Positions 16,505-25,548 of a stretch of 64,000 nucleotides of DNA are shown here, piece by piece. The notes beneath the pieces were generated by a model. The model was not told the DNA's origin and did not search any database. It worked only from the letters and a program-made list of their open reading frames with translations. This DNA is from Pseudomonas petrae (GTDB taxonomy: Bacteria; Pseudomonadota; Gammaproteobacteria; Pseudomonadales; Pseudomonadaceae), in assembly GCF_021728295.1 (NCBI RefSeq), contig NZ_JAKJXE010000014.1, forward strand, positions 1 through 64,000, written 5' to 3'. Position 1 is the stretch's first letter; every line of letters starts with the position of its first letter. Both the position numbers and the translations under genes were made by a program.

Positions 16505-17683
16505 ATGTCCAGCCGCAGCAAACTCCCGTCCACCTTCTACCTTCTGGGCCTGACGATCTTCTCGCTGGTGACGGCCGAATTCATGGTCGCTGGAATGATG
16601 CCGGCGCTGGCCGATGCGTTCTCGGTCAGTCTCGCGCAGGTCGGCAACCTGATCGCCTTCTACGCCTTGGGCATGGCGATTGGCGGCCCGCTTGTGACCG
16701 TCCTGCTGCTGTCCAGAGGCGTCAGCAACAAACGCTCTTTGATCGCCCTGCTCGTCTGTTATGGGGTGGCCGGCGCAGTCGCAGCGGCCGCGCAAAGTTA
16801 TCTGGTGCTTGGCGCTGCTCGCGTGGTCATGGGCATTGCCAGTGCCGTCTGCATCGGTTTGTGCATGACGGTGTGCGCAGGCCTTGTCACCCCGGAACGA
16901 CGCGGCCGAGCGGTGTCGGTGGTCCTCGCCGGGCTGATACTGTCCCCTGTCGCAGGCGTGCCACTGACCACGTGGGTCGAGCAACACTTCGGCTGGCGTG
17001 CGAGCGCCTGGCTTGTGGTCGCGCTGGCGATGCTCTGCACGGTGCTGGCGAGCAAGCGCCTGCCGGCGAGCGCCGATGGCAGCGAACCGCAATTGCGGCA
17101 GCAATGGACCGACATGAAGAATGCACCCCTCTGGGCGGCGTACCTCACCAGCGGGCTGATCATCGGCGCCACCTTTGCCGCATTCAGCTATTGCACGCCC
17201 ATCCTGATTCAGGAAGTCGGGGTCGCGCCGAAGTTCGTCGCACCGCTGCTGGCGCTGTATGGCGTCGCGAACGTGCTGGGCAACTGGGTGGTGGGCAGAC
17301 TGGCGGATCGCTACATGCTGGCGATCGTCGGCTGGGGCCTGGCAATCATGGTGCTGGCATTGTCGGGCTTTGCCCTGGCCGGGGATCATCTGTGGCTGAA
17401 CCTGATGTGCTTCCTCGCCCTCGGGCTGACCGGCGTAGCGCTGAACCCTGCGATGGTCGCGCGTGTCATGAAAGCGGCCGAACCCGGCGCGCTGGTGAAC
17501 ATCATGCACACCTCGGTGATCACTGCCGGACTGGCGCTCGGCAGCTGGGCAGGCGGCGTGACCATCGATGCAGGCCTGGGTTTGCGATCGCCCCTCTGGG
17601 TCGGTGCGGCCATGGCGCTGGCGGGATTGCTGAGCCTGGTGCGGCCCATAGCGATACGTCGCAGCCCGGCGCTGTGCGACTGA
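16505..17683 (+). CDS. MFS transporter (DHA1, AraJ/arabinose-efflux-like)
   Basis: 392 residues with 12 predicted membrane segments. AEFMVAGMMPALADAF is the typical DHA1 opening. The Arg-rich loop RGVSNKRSL after segment 2 corresponds to motif A, and LAGLILSPVAGVPL to motif C of drug antiporters. An inner-membrane proton antiporter for small molecules is expected; the substrate is unknown. There is no associated regulator directly upstream; the MerR gene lies 45 bp downstream on the opposite strand. Confidence 0.92.
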   Translation: MSSRSKLPSTFYLLGLTIFSLVTAEFMVAGMMPALADAFSVSLAQVGNLIAFYALGMAIGGPLVTVLLLSRGVSNKRSLIALLVCYGVAGAVAAAAQSYLVLGAARVVMGIASAVCIGLCMTVCAGLVTPERRGRAVSVVLAGLILSPVAGVPLTTWVEQHFGWRASAWLVVALAMLCTVLASKRLPASADGSEPQLRQQWTDMKNAPLWAAYLTSGLIIGATFAAFSYCTPILIQEVGVAPKFVAPLLALYGVANVLGNWVVGRLADRYMLAIVGWGLAIMVLALSGFALAGDHLWLNLMCFLALGLTGVALNPAMVARVMKAAEPGALVNIMHTSVITAGLALGSWAGGVTIDAGLGLRSPLWVGAAMALAGLLSLVRPIAIRRSPALCD

Positions 17684-17728
17684 AGGCAGGGTAACTGACG
17701 TCCAGGAATTGCGAGCTGATGTGGTCCT

Positions 17729-18103
17729 TCACCGCACGTCAGCGGCGCCAGTGCCCACCAGCGGACAGACCTGCCCGGCGCGCTCGGCCAAGCGATTGCG
17801 CAGCGCGTGCATCTGCCCGATGCGCTCATCCAGCAACGCGATCTTCTCAGCGAATAATCGCCCCAGCAGGTCGCTGGAGACCTGCTCGCTGTTCCACAGC
17901 AGCGGCAGGTTTTCGCCAATTTCCTTCAGCGAAAACCCCAGCTGTTGCGCCAGCTTGATGTACCCCACCAGCTGCAGAGTTTCCTCCGGATAATGCCGGT
18001 AGCCATTGGCACTGCGCCGGGGTTTGATCAGGCCTTTCTCTTCATAAAAACGCAATGCGTCCACGGACACCCCCGCACGCAATGCCACTTCACCTATTTT
18101 CAT
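17729..18103 (-). CDS. MerR-family transcriptional regulator
   Basis: 124 residues from ATG 18103; GTG 18118 is an alternative. It has the MerR winged helix (MKIGEVALRAGVSVDALRFYEEKGL) followed by the dimerisation helix ending in LDERIGQMHALRNRLAERAG. A C-terminal Cys in AGQVCPLVG recalls SoxR/CueR/CadR-type sensors, but only one Cys is visible. It is divergent from the membrane protein at 18177. A decayed relative lies at 26221-26368. Confidence 0.9.
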   Translation of the reverse strand: MKIGEVALRAGVSVDALRFYEEKGLIKPRRSANGYRHYPEETLQLVGYIKLAQQLGFSLKEIGENLPLLWNSEQVSSDLLGRLFAEKIALLDERIGQMHALRNRLAERAGQVCPLVGTGAADVR

Positions 18104-18176
18104 GCGTTCAATGCTCACGTTGACTCTGGACCCAAGACCAGGCTTTAGCCTGCGGGCTCCACTGTGAGGGATGATC

Positions 18177-18638
18177 ATGATCAGCGCAAAGACCAACAGG
18201 CACCTTGTCAGAGGCAGCGCCTTTTACGATTTGATAATGACAGCGGGCTTCATGACGCCCTGGACGGCCGCATGGGTGTTCAACACCTTTGCCGCGCTGT
18301 CGGCCGCTCTGGCACTGGAACGCCCAGTGCCCGTGCTGGACGTCAGCGGGATGCTGTTCGCAAACCTCCTCGGCAGCGTGGTGGTGATCTGGTCGTTATG
18401 GCGCCTCGCGCGACCGAGCCGCCGCGTGGGGTTGTACGACGCACTGGCGAGAACGTTGTTCGCGACCTGGCAGCTTTATGCGGTCGCCCACGGAGCGAGT
18501 GTTCTGATTCTCGGGTTTACGGTTTTCGAGGGGGTGTTTGCTGTTGCGCAGGTGCTGCCGGTCAGTCGTTCAAGGGCGATTCAAGCCACTAATGCGCGCC
18601 GGGCTCTATCCGATACAGGCGCGCGGCAGTTGGAATGA
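18177..18638 (+). CDS. Conserved membrane protein of unknown function
   Basis: 153 residues. ATG 18177 is preceded at a good distance by gtgaggg; ATG 18171 is too close to it. There are about four hydrophobic segments (FYDLIMTAGFMTPWTAAWVF, LFANLLGSVVVIWSLW, and two near ATWQLYAVAHGASVLILGF). The fold looks like small DoxX-like or DUF-type inner-membrane proteins; I cannot name it. It is 73 bp from the divergent MerR gene, which likely controls it. Confidence 0.75.
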   Translation: MISAKTNRHLVRGSAFYDLIMTAGFMTPWTAAWVFNTFAALSAALALERPVPVLDVSGMLFANLLGSVVVIWSLWRLARPSRRVGLYDALARTLFATWQLYAVAHGASVLILGFTVFEGVFAVAQVLPVSRSRAIQATNARRALSDTGARQLE

Positions 18639-18682
18639 CCGCTTGGTGGACGAACACGTCGCGCCGCTCAGGACGGCGTCCT

Positions 18683-19561
18683 CTACAGCGCCAACGTTGC
18701 GGCCACAATCTGTCCCACCGATTTCAGTCGCTCACCGGCAGCTCCACGGCTGCGGATCGATGGCAATAAAACGATATCGGCTGTCGGCAGCGCGGGCAGA
18801 TTCAGGCCGGTGACTTCCACCATATCGGCCTCGATGACCGCAGAGGCATTGAGGCACGCCACGCCCAGACCCGCCGCAACAGCCGCTTGAAGTCCGGCAA
18901 CACCGGACGCCATGTGAGCGACAACGTGAGGAATGCCGTGTGCATCCAGCGCGCTGCACGCCAGCCTGTGCAGCGAGCAGGTTTCAGGCAACAGCGCGAG
19001 TTCGATGACCTTGTCTTTGAGCGGAAGCGGCTTGCTGCGGGCGGCCACCCACAACAACCGTTCGGTACGCAGTATTTGAACATCTCCCGAGGACAAGGAA
19101 GGAGATCCGGTCGTGCGCAGGATGATCGCCAGATCCAGCCCTCCGCTGCTATGAGCGGTGGCGATGACGTCGCTCTTGTCGATCTGGGTGCGCATCCGCA
19201 AACCGGGGTATTGCTCAGCGATGCGCGCCAACAGCGTCGCCAGGTGGCTGGGCCGAACGTAATCGGAAATCCCGATGTGGACCTCGCCCTCAAGGGGGAC
19301 GCTGTGCATGTCTCGCCAGGCCGCATCCGACAACGCGAGTATCTGCCGCGCGTGAGCGATCAGGCGCTGACCGGCGACGGTGGGGCGTACGCCCTGCTTG
19401 CTGCGCACCAGAAGCTGTTCGCCGGCGGCTTCCTCCAGCTTGTTGAGCTGCTCGCTGAGCGCCGATTGCGATCGATAGCGCAACGGCACCGCCGCCGTAA
19501 GGCTGCCAGCGTCAACCGCAGCGACAAGGGTCTTCAGTTGTTCGATATCGAAACCGTGCAT
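18683..19561 (-). CDS. LysR-family transcriptional regulator
   Basis: 292 residues: N-terminal HTH (residues 4-63; YRSQSALSEQLNKLEEAAGEQLL) and a periplasmic-binding-like effector domain. The stretch SLTAAVPLRYRSQSAL in the first helices is unusual; most family members have AA..L..SQ..VS. It is divergent from the tautomerase gene 106 bp away and is its likely regulator. Confidence 0.92.
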   Translation of the reverse strand: MHGFDIEQLKTLVAAVDAGSLTAAVPLRYRSQSALSEQLNKLEEAAGEQLLVRSKQGVRPTVAGQRLIAHARQILALSDAAWRDMHSVPLEGEVHIGISDYVRPSHLATLLARIAEQYPGLRMRTQIDKSDVIATAHSSGGLDLAIILRTTGSPSLSSGDVQILRTERLLWVAARSKPLPLKDKVIELALLPETCSLHRLACSALDAHGIPHVVAHMASGVAGLQAAVAAGLGVACLNASAVIEADMVEVTGLNLPALPTADIVLLPSIRSRGAAGERLKSVGQIVAATLAL

Positions 19562-19667
19562 AGCTATCTACCGGAATACCTGATGGCTTCCGACGGATCT
19601 TACTGCTATTCCGATACGAGCATCACGAGCAATCTCAACGCTCGTACTCACGTAAAGGAATGCCGCC

Positions 19668-20063
19668 ATGCCATTTGTAAGAATATCGCTGCGCAAAGGC
19701 AGAACGCCTGACCAACTCCGCGCCATTGCCGATGGCGTACACAACGCGCTTGTCGAGACTTACGGCGTACCGCCGGACGACCGATTCCAGGTCATCGATC
19801 AATATGAGAAGGAGCTGTTTTTCTACGATCCGGGTTTCATGGGTGTTGAGCGCACGGACGATGTCGTGTTCATCCATATCCTCGCCAGCCGGTGGCGCGA
19901 CACGGCGACGCGGCAGGCGCTTTACCGCGCCATCGCCGATCAACTCACTGCCAGCCCGGGCATGCGCCGCGAGGACATTCAGGTGTTTATCTCGAACAAC
20001 GATAAACACGACTGGTCGTTCGGTAACGGCGTCGCTTCCTATGTGCCGGAGGCTGACGCCTGA
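19668..20063 (+). CDS. Tautomerase family protein
   Basis: 131 residues. Met1 is followed by Pro, the catalytic N-terminal base of this superfamily after Met removal. The pattern (PFVRISLRKGR, DDRFQVI, a C-terminal KHDWSFGNG) fits the Tautomerase_2 group, which has keto-enol tautomerase or hydratase-like activity on small aromatic or dicarbonyl acids. ATG is preceded by AAAGGAA. It is divergent from LysR and ends 4 bp from the convergent LysR at 20068. Confidence 0.9.
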   Translation: MPFVRISLRKGRTPDQLRAIADGVHNALVETYGVPPDDRFQVIDQYEKELFFYDPGFMGVERTDDVVFIHILASRWRDTATRQALYRAIADQLTASPGMRREDIQVFISNNDKHDWSFGNGVASYVPEADA

Positions 20064-20067
20064 CCCG

Positions 20068-20922
20068 TCAGTCTTCGCCAATGATCTGCCCGGCAAGGTC
20101 CGCGAATGCGCGTAGCCGGTCCATCTGACGCATGTCGTGGTGGTAGCCCATCCAGATATCTCGCCCGGGCGGCGCCTGGCCGACGTCCAGCAGCCTGAGC
20201 GCGGCGGTCTGATCTCCCAGGGCGCGCGGCAATACGCAGACGCCAAGCCCGAGGGCGCACATCCGCGCTTGCACGGTGCGGCTGCTGCTGGTGAAGACCA
20301 CACGCGCCTGCGGGTACAGTGCTCGCAGCCAGATGACGTCCGGGTAATGCGCCTGGGCGGTGTCCATGGTGATTAATCCGACGCCTTCCCCGTCCGTACC
20401 CGGACAGAACGACTGCTGTGCGCCCACGTACAGACCGTAGTTCAGGGTAGCCAAGCGACGCTGGACGATGTCCGGCTCCGTGAAAGGGACGATCCGGAAT
20501 GCAATATCCGCCTCCCTGCGTGTCAGGTCGGACAGCCGCTGTCCGGCGATCAGTTCGGGCACGATCAGGGGATGGCGCCGGAGCAGTTCGGCCAGCACCG
20601 GCCCGAGCACATAGCCGGCAAACCAGTCCGCCGACGAGATGCGCAGCAGGCCTTCGAACTGATCACTTTCGCCGGCAATGCGCCGCTCGATCGTCAGCGC
20701 ATTGCGCTCCATCTCTTGCGCCAGCTCGAAGATGCGCTCACCGCTGTCGGTCAACACCAGGCCGGTCGCCGTGCGGCGAAAGAACACTTCACCACTGGTC
20801 TGCTCCAGCACATGCAGGCGCCGCCCCACGGTGGGATGGCTGACGCCCAACAGCTTTGCGGCGGCCCCCAGCGAGCCGCCTTGGGCGACGGCCAGGAAGA
20901 CGCGCAGGTCATTCCAGTCCAT
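20068..20922 (-). CDS. LysR-family transcriptional regulator
   Basis: 284 residues from ATG 20922, where MDWNDLRVFLAVAQGGSLGAAA is a canonical LysR N-terminus. The open frame continues to 21198 but that part is not conserved-looking. The recognition helix is in LLGVSHPTVGRRLHVLEQ, and the effector domain starts near residue 90. It is divergent from the dehydrogenase-NTF2 fusion at 21037. Confidence 0.92.
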   Translation of the reverse strand: MDWNDLRVFLAVAQGGSLGAAAKLLGVSHPTVGRRLHVLEQTSGEVFFRRTATGLVLTDSGERIFELAQEMERNALTIERRIAGESDQFEGLLRISSADWFAGYVLGPVLAELLRRHPLIVPELIAGQRLSDLTRREADIAFRIVPFTEPDIVQRRLATLNYGLYVGAQQSFCPGTDGEGVGLITMDTAQAHYPDVIWLRALYPQARVVFTSSSRTVQARMCALGLGVCVLPRALGDQTAALRLLDVGQAPPGRDIWMGYHHDMRQMDRLRAFADLAGQIIGED

Positions 20923-21036
20923 GGCGTACCTCGTACAAAAGTGAACGCCGAAGATGCAGCAATGACAGTCCCTAAGCAACCGCACGGCTCGCACAATGGT
21001 TCCTCGAGCAAAACAGCCATGGGCAGAGGGGCATTG

Positions 21037-22404
21037 ATGAACATCGGGTTTATCGGAGTGGGAAGCATGGGGCGGGTGATGATCCCGCGGCTGATGGCGG
21101 CAGGTCATCGCGTGAGCGCCTGGAACCGAAGCCCTCAGGCACTGGCACATCTTGAAGGCGTGACCGCGCTGGCTGACCCCGCGCTTGCTTTTGAGCAAGA
21201 GGTGGTCATCAGCATGCTCGCCGATGATCCGGCGGTGCGGCAGGTGCTGCTGTCTTCAGATGCACTGGCGCGGGCCAGCCAGGGCTGCATTCACGTGGTG
21301 ATGTCGACACTGTCACCCGCTTTGATCAATGAGCTGCAAGGCAGGCACGAGCAGGCTGGTATCGAGTTGGTCGCGGCCCCGGTGTTCGGGGTGCCGGCGG
21401 TGGTGGCTCAGGGTGAATCAAACATCCTCGCGGCCGGCCCCGCTGGCGCGATCGAGAAGATCCAGCCGCTGTTGGATGTGCTCGGAAAAAAGACCTGGCG
21501 GATGGGCGAGCGACCTGTGCAGGCCTGCATCGCCAAGATCGCCGGCAACATGATGATCACCCAGGCCATTGAATCGCTGGGCGAAGCAACACGCCTGGTC
21601 GAGGCCTACGGGCTAGCCCCTTCGGCATTCGTTGAAACCGTCACTCAAACCCTGTTCGCCTGCCCGAGTTACCAACGCTACGGGCATTACATCGCCAACC
21701 GCGTTCACGAGCCGGGCTTCAAGCTGTCCCTGGGCCTGAAGGATGTCAACCTGGCGCTGAGTGCCGCCGACGCCATGGGCCAGGAGCTGCCTGCCGCGAG
21801 GGTGGTGCGCGCCGGCATGTCGGCGGCTGTCGCCCAGGGCCTGGGGGATCGGGACTGGTCCGCGTTCGCCACCGTCAGGGCAAATCCACAGAGTGGAGAC
21901 ACACCCCATACGCTGCCGAGGGGAAACACCATGAACATTGAAATGCTCGCTGCACGGCTTGAAGCGCTGGAAAACCACGCAGCGATCGAAGCGCTCATTT
22001 TCGGCTACGCCAACGCCTTCGACCTAATGGACATCGACTTGCTGCGCAGCCTTTGGCACCACGACGCCACGCTGGACCTGCCGGGTTTTGGCGCCGGGGC
22101 AGGCCTTGAGGAGATCCTCGCCATGGCGCAGGCCAACTGGATAAAGATGCCGCACATGCATCACTGGATGTCCAATCCAATGATTCATATCCAAGGTGCG
22201 ATGGCGACGGCAACCGTTGCGGCGGACTGTCTGTTTCATGATCGCGAACAGGGCCCGGTACAGGTCAGCGGCCTTTACCACGACCGCTTCGAGCGTCGCG
22301 ATGAACAGTGGCGATTCACCTCTCGCCGCTTCGAACTGCACTTCCTGACGCCCCTGCTCAACTGGACGCCGATTGCAGGTTCCGAAGCCTTCGAGCGCGT
22401 CTGA
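21037..22404 (+). CDS. Beta-hydroxyacid-dehydrogenase-like NAD(P) oxidoreductase fused to an NTF2/SnoaL-like domain
   Basis: 455 residues from ATG 21037 (cagagggg 6 bp upstream). Residues 1-285 are a beta-hydroxyacid dehydrogenase: NAD(P)-binding GFIGVGSMG (4-12), substrate motif around VVMSTLSP (88-95) and the catalytic region with K167 and N171. Residues 299-455 form a separate SnoaL-like NTF2 domain (IEALIFGYANAFDLMDIDLL). The linker (about 286-298) looks like translated intergenic DNA and includes gaggggaaacacc just before ATG 21931. That site could still initiate a free NTF2 protein. Either a true fusion or a lost stop codon between two adjacent genes. Divergent from LysR 20922. Confidence 0.85.
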   Translation: MNIGFIGVGSMGRVMIPRLMAAGHRVSAWNRSPQALAHLEGVTALADPALAFEQEVVISMLADDPAVRQVLLSSDALARASQGCIHVVMSTLSPALINELQGRHEQAGIELVAAPVFGVPAVVAQGESNILAAGPAGAIEKIQPLLDVLGKKTWRMGERPVQACIAKIAGNMMITQAIESLGEATRLVEAYGLAPSAFVETVTQTLFACPSYQRYGHYIANRVHEPGFKLSLGLKDVNLALSAADAMGQELPAARVVRAGMSAAVAQGLGDRDWSAFATVRANPQSGDTPHTLPRGNTMNIEMLAARLEALENHAAIEALIFGYANAFDLMDIDLLRSLWHHDATLDLPGFGAGAGLEEILAMAQANWIKMPHMHHWMSNPMIHIQGAMATATVAADCLFHDREQGPVQVSGLYHDRFERRDEQWRFTSRRFELHFLTPLLNWTPIAGSEAFERV

Positions 22405-22537
22405 GACCCTCCCGCCTCAACCGCGCATCGCGCTCTGCCTGGGCGCCGGGGTGCTGTTGAGTATCATGCTGGTGCGCGAGCCGACGTTGCCCGATGGAAA
22501 AGCCGCCACCCGGGCAGAGGGTCAAGCGGCGCAAATC

Positions 22538-23743
22538 TTAATGAGCGCCGGCCACTTCCCCGGCAAACCGTTCGCCCTGCACAAACCCATGGGCCCGCGC
22601 ACGAAACGCAATCGCCAGGCTGATCAGCAGCACCAGCAACATCACCCACGCAAAGGCGCCCGCGCCCCAGTGATCGAGCAGCACGCCACCCAGAAGCCCG
22701 CCGCCGGCAATCGCGCTGTTCCAGACGACCACGTTCATCGACAGGGCAACGTCGGCGCCCTCACCTGCTGCGTCAGCCAGTGCGGTTTGCAGCAGTGTGG
22801 CGGCGCCGCCGAAGGTCAGGCCCCAGACGAAGACGCCAAGGTAAATCGCCGTGGCGAAGCCCGAAAATAGTCCGAAGAACACTGAAACCCCGGCGAAGGT
22901 GGCAAGGCTCAGCAGCACCGCAGTGCGAAGATGACGATCAACCAGACGACCCCCGACCCAAATGCCCACCAGCGCGGCAATGCCGAACACCAGCAGCACC
23001 AGATCCACATGGCGACCCAGCCCGGCGAGGGAAACGAATGGCGCGACGTAGGTGTAGAGAATGTTGTGGGCCAGCATCCAGGTCAGCACCACGCCGAGGA
23101 CGGGACGCACGCCCGGCGTGAACAGAACCTGACCCAATGCCATGCGCCGGGACGACGATTGACCCGGGTAGTCCGGCACTTTGATCAGCACCCAGGCGAT
23201 CAACACCAGCGTCAGTCCGGACATCACGGCAAACGACATCCGCCAGCCGATCGCTCCGCCCAGCCAGGTGCCAAGGGGCACGCCCAGTGACAACGCGATT
23301 GGCGTACCCACCATCGCCACCGCCATGGCGCGGCCCTGTGAGGCGGGCTCGACCATGCGCCGCGCGTAGCCGCCAACGAGGCTCCAGGCCAGTCCCGCTG
23401 AAACCCCTGCGAAAAATCGCGCAATCAGGGTCAGCCAGTAAACCGAAGACAGCGCCGTGATGGAGTTGAACAGCAGAAAGCCGACGACGGTGAGCAGCAG
23501 CACCGTCCTGCGCCGCCAACGGCGCGTGGCAATGGTCAGCGGGATGGCGGCCAGCAGAGACCCTAATGCGTACACCGTCACCATCTGGCCTGCCAACGAC
23601 GCCGATATGCCCAGGCCATTGCCAATTTCAGGCAACAGCCCGGCTGGCAACGTCTCCGTGACAATGCAGATAAAGCCGGTCATCGCCAGCGCCAGCAGCG
23701 CTCCATACGGCAGCTTTGTGGCCTTTCCCTCATGGGTCATCAT
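22538..23743 (-). CDS. MFS transporter (DHA1)
   Basis: 401 residues with 12 membrane segments. The opening FICIVTETLPAGLLPEIGNG and the motif C-like segment GTPIALSLGVPLGTWLGG place it with sugar-efflux/chloramphenicol-type DHA1 antiporters. It is divergent from a TetR gene, with a clear promoter (TTGACT, 17 bp, TAGATT on the minus strand at 23776-23804) and a palindrome just after the -10. It is probably repressed by that TetR and induced by an exported compound. Confidence 0.92.
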   Translation of the reverse strand: MMTHEGKATKLPYGALLALAMTGFICIVTETLPAGLLPEIGNGLGISASLAGQMVTVYALGSLLAAIPLTIATRRWRRRTVLLLTVVGFLLFNSITALSSVYWLTLIARFFAGVSAGLAWSLVGGYARRMVEPASQGRAMAVAMVGTPIALSLGVPLGTWLGGAIGWRMSFAVMSGLTLVLIAWVLIKVPDYPGQSSSRRMALGQVLFTPGVRPVLGVVLTWMLAHNILYTYVAPFVSLAGLGRHVDLVLLVFGIAALVGIWVGGRLVDRHLRTAVLLSLATFAGVSVFFGLFSGFATAIYLGVFVWGLTFGGAATLLQTALADAAGEGADVALSMNVVVWNSAIAGGGLLGGVLLDHWGAGAFAWVMLLVLLISLAIAFRARAHGFVQGERFAGEVAGAH

Positions 23744-23761
23744 TCGATTCTCCGACTAATA

Positions 23762-23827
23762 TACTGATCGGTAGCAATCTAAAGAGCGAAGGCCGGGTAG
23801 TCAATAACTTATGTATCGACTAGTATT
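23762..23827. promoter_or_regulatory. Promoter and paired operators between MFS and TetR genes
   Basis: On the minus strand TTGACT (23804-23799) and TAGATT (23781-23776) with a 17-bp spacer form the MFS promoter. tactgatcggta (23762-23773) is a near-perfect palindrome directly downstream of the -10. A second related site (tatcgactagtatt, 23814-23827) lies nearer the TetR start. Read on the minus strand both fit ATACT-N2-TCG-N-TA or its complement. This is the layout of a TetR repressor controlling itself and its divergent target. Confidence 0.6.
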
Positions 23828-23863
23828 TAAGTGGCTGGATAGGTGACTTTAAAGGAGATCCAT

Positions 23864-24511
23864 ATGGCTCAGATGGGACGACCGCGCACGTTCGACCGTG
23901 ACGTGGCAATCACCCAGGCACTGCATCTGTTTTGGGAACATGGCTACGACGCAACGTCACTCAGCCAGCTCAAGGCGAGCATCGGCGGCGGTATTACCGC
24001 GCCCAGCTTTTATGCCGCGTTTGGCTCCAAGCAGGCGCTGTTCAATGAAGTCATGGAGCGCTACCTGAACACCCATGGCCGCGTGACCGACAGTTTGTTC
24101 GACACCGCCCTTGCCCCCAGGGAAGCGATCGAGCGCACGCTGCGTTGCTCGGCACACATGCAATGCGAGGCGGGTCATCCCAAGGGCTGTCTGGTGTCAC
24201 TGGGTTTGCTCAGTGCGTCCACCGAAGAAAGCAAAACCATCTCCCAGCCACTGGCGGATGCGCGAGCGTTGAACCGCGCCGCCATTGTCGCGTGTATCGA
24301 ACGGGCCATCGCAGCGGGAGAACTGCCCGGAACGGTGGCGCCGGTCGCGCTGGCCACGGTGTTCGACAGCTTTATGCTGGGCATGTCGGTATTGGCCCGC
24401 GACGGCGCGACGTTTGAAACGCTGGACGCCGCAATTACTCATGTGATGGGCGTATGGGACGGGCTGAGCATCGACACGTTGAAGGATGCTGACGGCCGGC
24501 CCGATGCCTGA
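23864..24511 (+). CDS. TetR-family transcriptional regulator
   Basis: 215 residues from ATG 23864, with AAAGGAG upstream. HTH lies at residues 10-55 (ITQALHLFWEHGYDATSLSQLK, ending before SFYAAFGSKQALF). The C-terminal ligand domain contains GCLVSLGLLSAS, typical of the subgroup with a TetR_C_16/AefR-like core. It is divergent from the MFS gene, which it likely represses. Confidence 0.93.
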   Translation: MAQMGRPRTFDRDVAITQALHLFWEHGYDATSLSQLKASIGGGITAPSFYAAFGSKQALFNEVMERYLNTHGRVTDSLFDTALAPREAIERTLRCSAHMQCEAGHPKGCLVSLGLLSASTEESKTISQPLADARALNRAAIVACIERAIAAGELPGTVAPVALATVFDSFMLGMSVLARDGATFETLDAAITHVMGVWDGLSIDTLKDADGRPDA

Positions 24512-24557
24512 TGGCCGCCAACGCCTGAGCCTGGTATCGCCACCCGCCTGCTACGGC

Positions 24558-25445
24558 TTAACCAAAACGCACCAATGCCGCATCAATGAATCGGCGCAGC
24601 TTGGCCGTTCGCTGCCGGCTGGCGGTGTAGAGCACATGCATGGGCCGGCTCGGCGCTTGGTAATCCGGCAACAGACGCACCAGTGCGCCGCTGCGCAAGG
24701 CGGGCTCGAGGTATTCCAGCGCGCCCAGCACAATGCCGAAACCGTCCAGCGCGGCCGAGAGTAACGCGCGGCTCTCGTTGACCCTCAATCGACTCGCCAC
24801 CTGAACCCGCTCCACCATTGGCCCTTTGCAGAAGACCCACTCGCGGTCAGTCGGCCGCGACCACCAGGCGTACCCCAGGCACTCATGCTGGCTCAGGTCC
24901 TGCGGACGTTGCGGCACGCCGCGTTCGGCCAGATAGCCAGGCGCCGCGCAGGCGACCAGTTGATAAGGCGCCAACGGCCTGGCGGTCAGGCTGGACACTT
25001 CAAGCGGGCCGATCCTGAACGCGATGTCGAACCCCTCCTCCACCAGATCAACGAAGCGATTGGTCAATTGCAGATCGATTTCAATCTCGGGATGCTGCCG
25101 CAGAAATTCCGTCACGAAGGGCATGAGGCAAGAGGAGCCGAAGGTGATGGGTGCGCTGATTTTGAGCTTGCCGCGCGGGGTGTCGTTCATGATCTCGCCA
25201 AGGGAGTCAGCCGCCTTCGCTTCACTGAGGATGTGTCTGCAACGTTCCAGATACGCCTGGCCCAGTTCGGTCAGGCTCTGGCGCCGCGTGGTGCGGTTCA
25301 GCAGGCGTGCGCCGAGCCGATGCTCAAGGGCGGCGACGTGCTTGGCGACCATCTGCGGCGACAGCCCCATTCGCTCGGCCGCCCTGGCGTAGGAGCCGCA
25401 TTCTGCCGCCGTGACGAAGGCTTCCATGCTGCTGAGACGGTCCAT
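24558..25445 (-). CDS. LysR-family transcriptional regulator
   Basis: 295 residues. The HTH (SYARAAERMGLSPQMVAKHVAALEHRLGARLL, listed in part) is followed by a CrgA-like effector domain (KLKISAPITFGSSCLMPF). An Arg-Arg in NRTTRRQSLTE is normal for this subgroup. It is divergent from the F420-reductase-like gene at 25549, its probable target. Confidence 0.92.
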   Translation of the reverse strand: MDRLSSMEAFVTAAECGSYARAAERMGLSPQMVAKHVAALEHRLGARLLNRTTRRQSLTELGQAYLERCRHILSEAKAADSLGEIMNDTPRGKLKISAPITFGSSCLMPFVTEFLRQHPEIEIDLQLTNRFVDLVEEGFDIAFRIGPLEVSSLTARPLAPYQLVACAAPGYLAERGVPQRPQDLSQHECLGYAWWSRPTDREWVFCKGPMVERVQVASRLRVNESRALLSAALDGFGIVLGALEYLEPALRSGALVRLLPDYQAPSRPMHVLYTASRQRTAKLRRFIDAALVRFG

Positions 25446-25548
25446 GATTCAACACTCCGGGTGGCGAGACTAAGTGCCTGATGATTATTTATCTGCTGCA
25501 GGTTCGCAATCATCATGGCCGCTTCCAGCACACCATCGGAGTCATCAC

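Noticed and set aside
18120..18150. MerR-type promoter with a 19-bp spacer (TTGACT then ttagcc)
   Set aside because: The -10 is poor, so the promoter claim does not stand although palindromic sequence is present in the spacer.
22405..22537. Short hydrophobic plus-strand segment (LCLGAGVLLSIMLV) after the dehydrogenase-NTF2 gene
   Set aside because: It is only about 15 hydrophobic residues, running into antisense of the MFS gene. No start signal or family resemblance.
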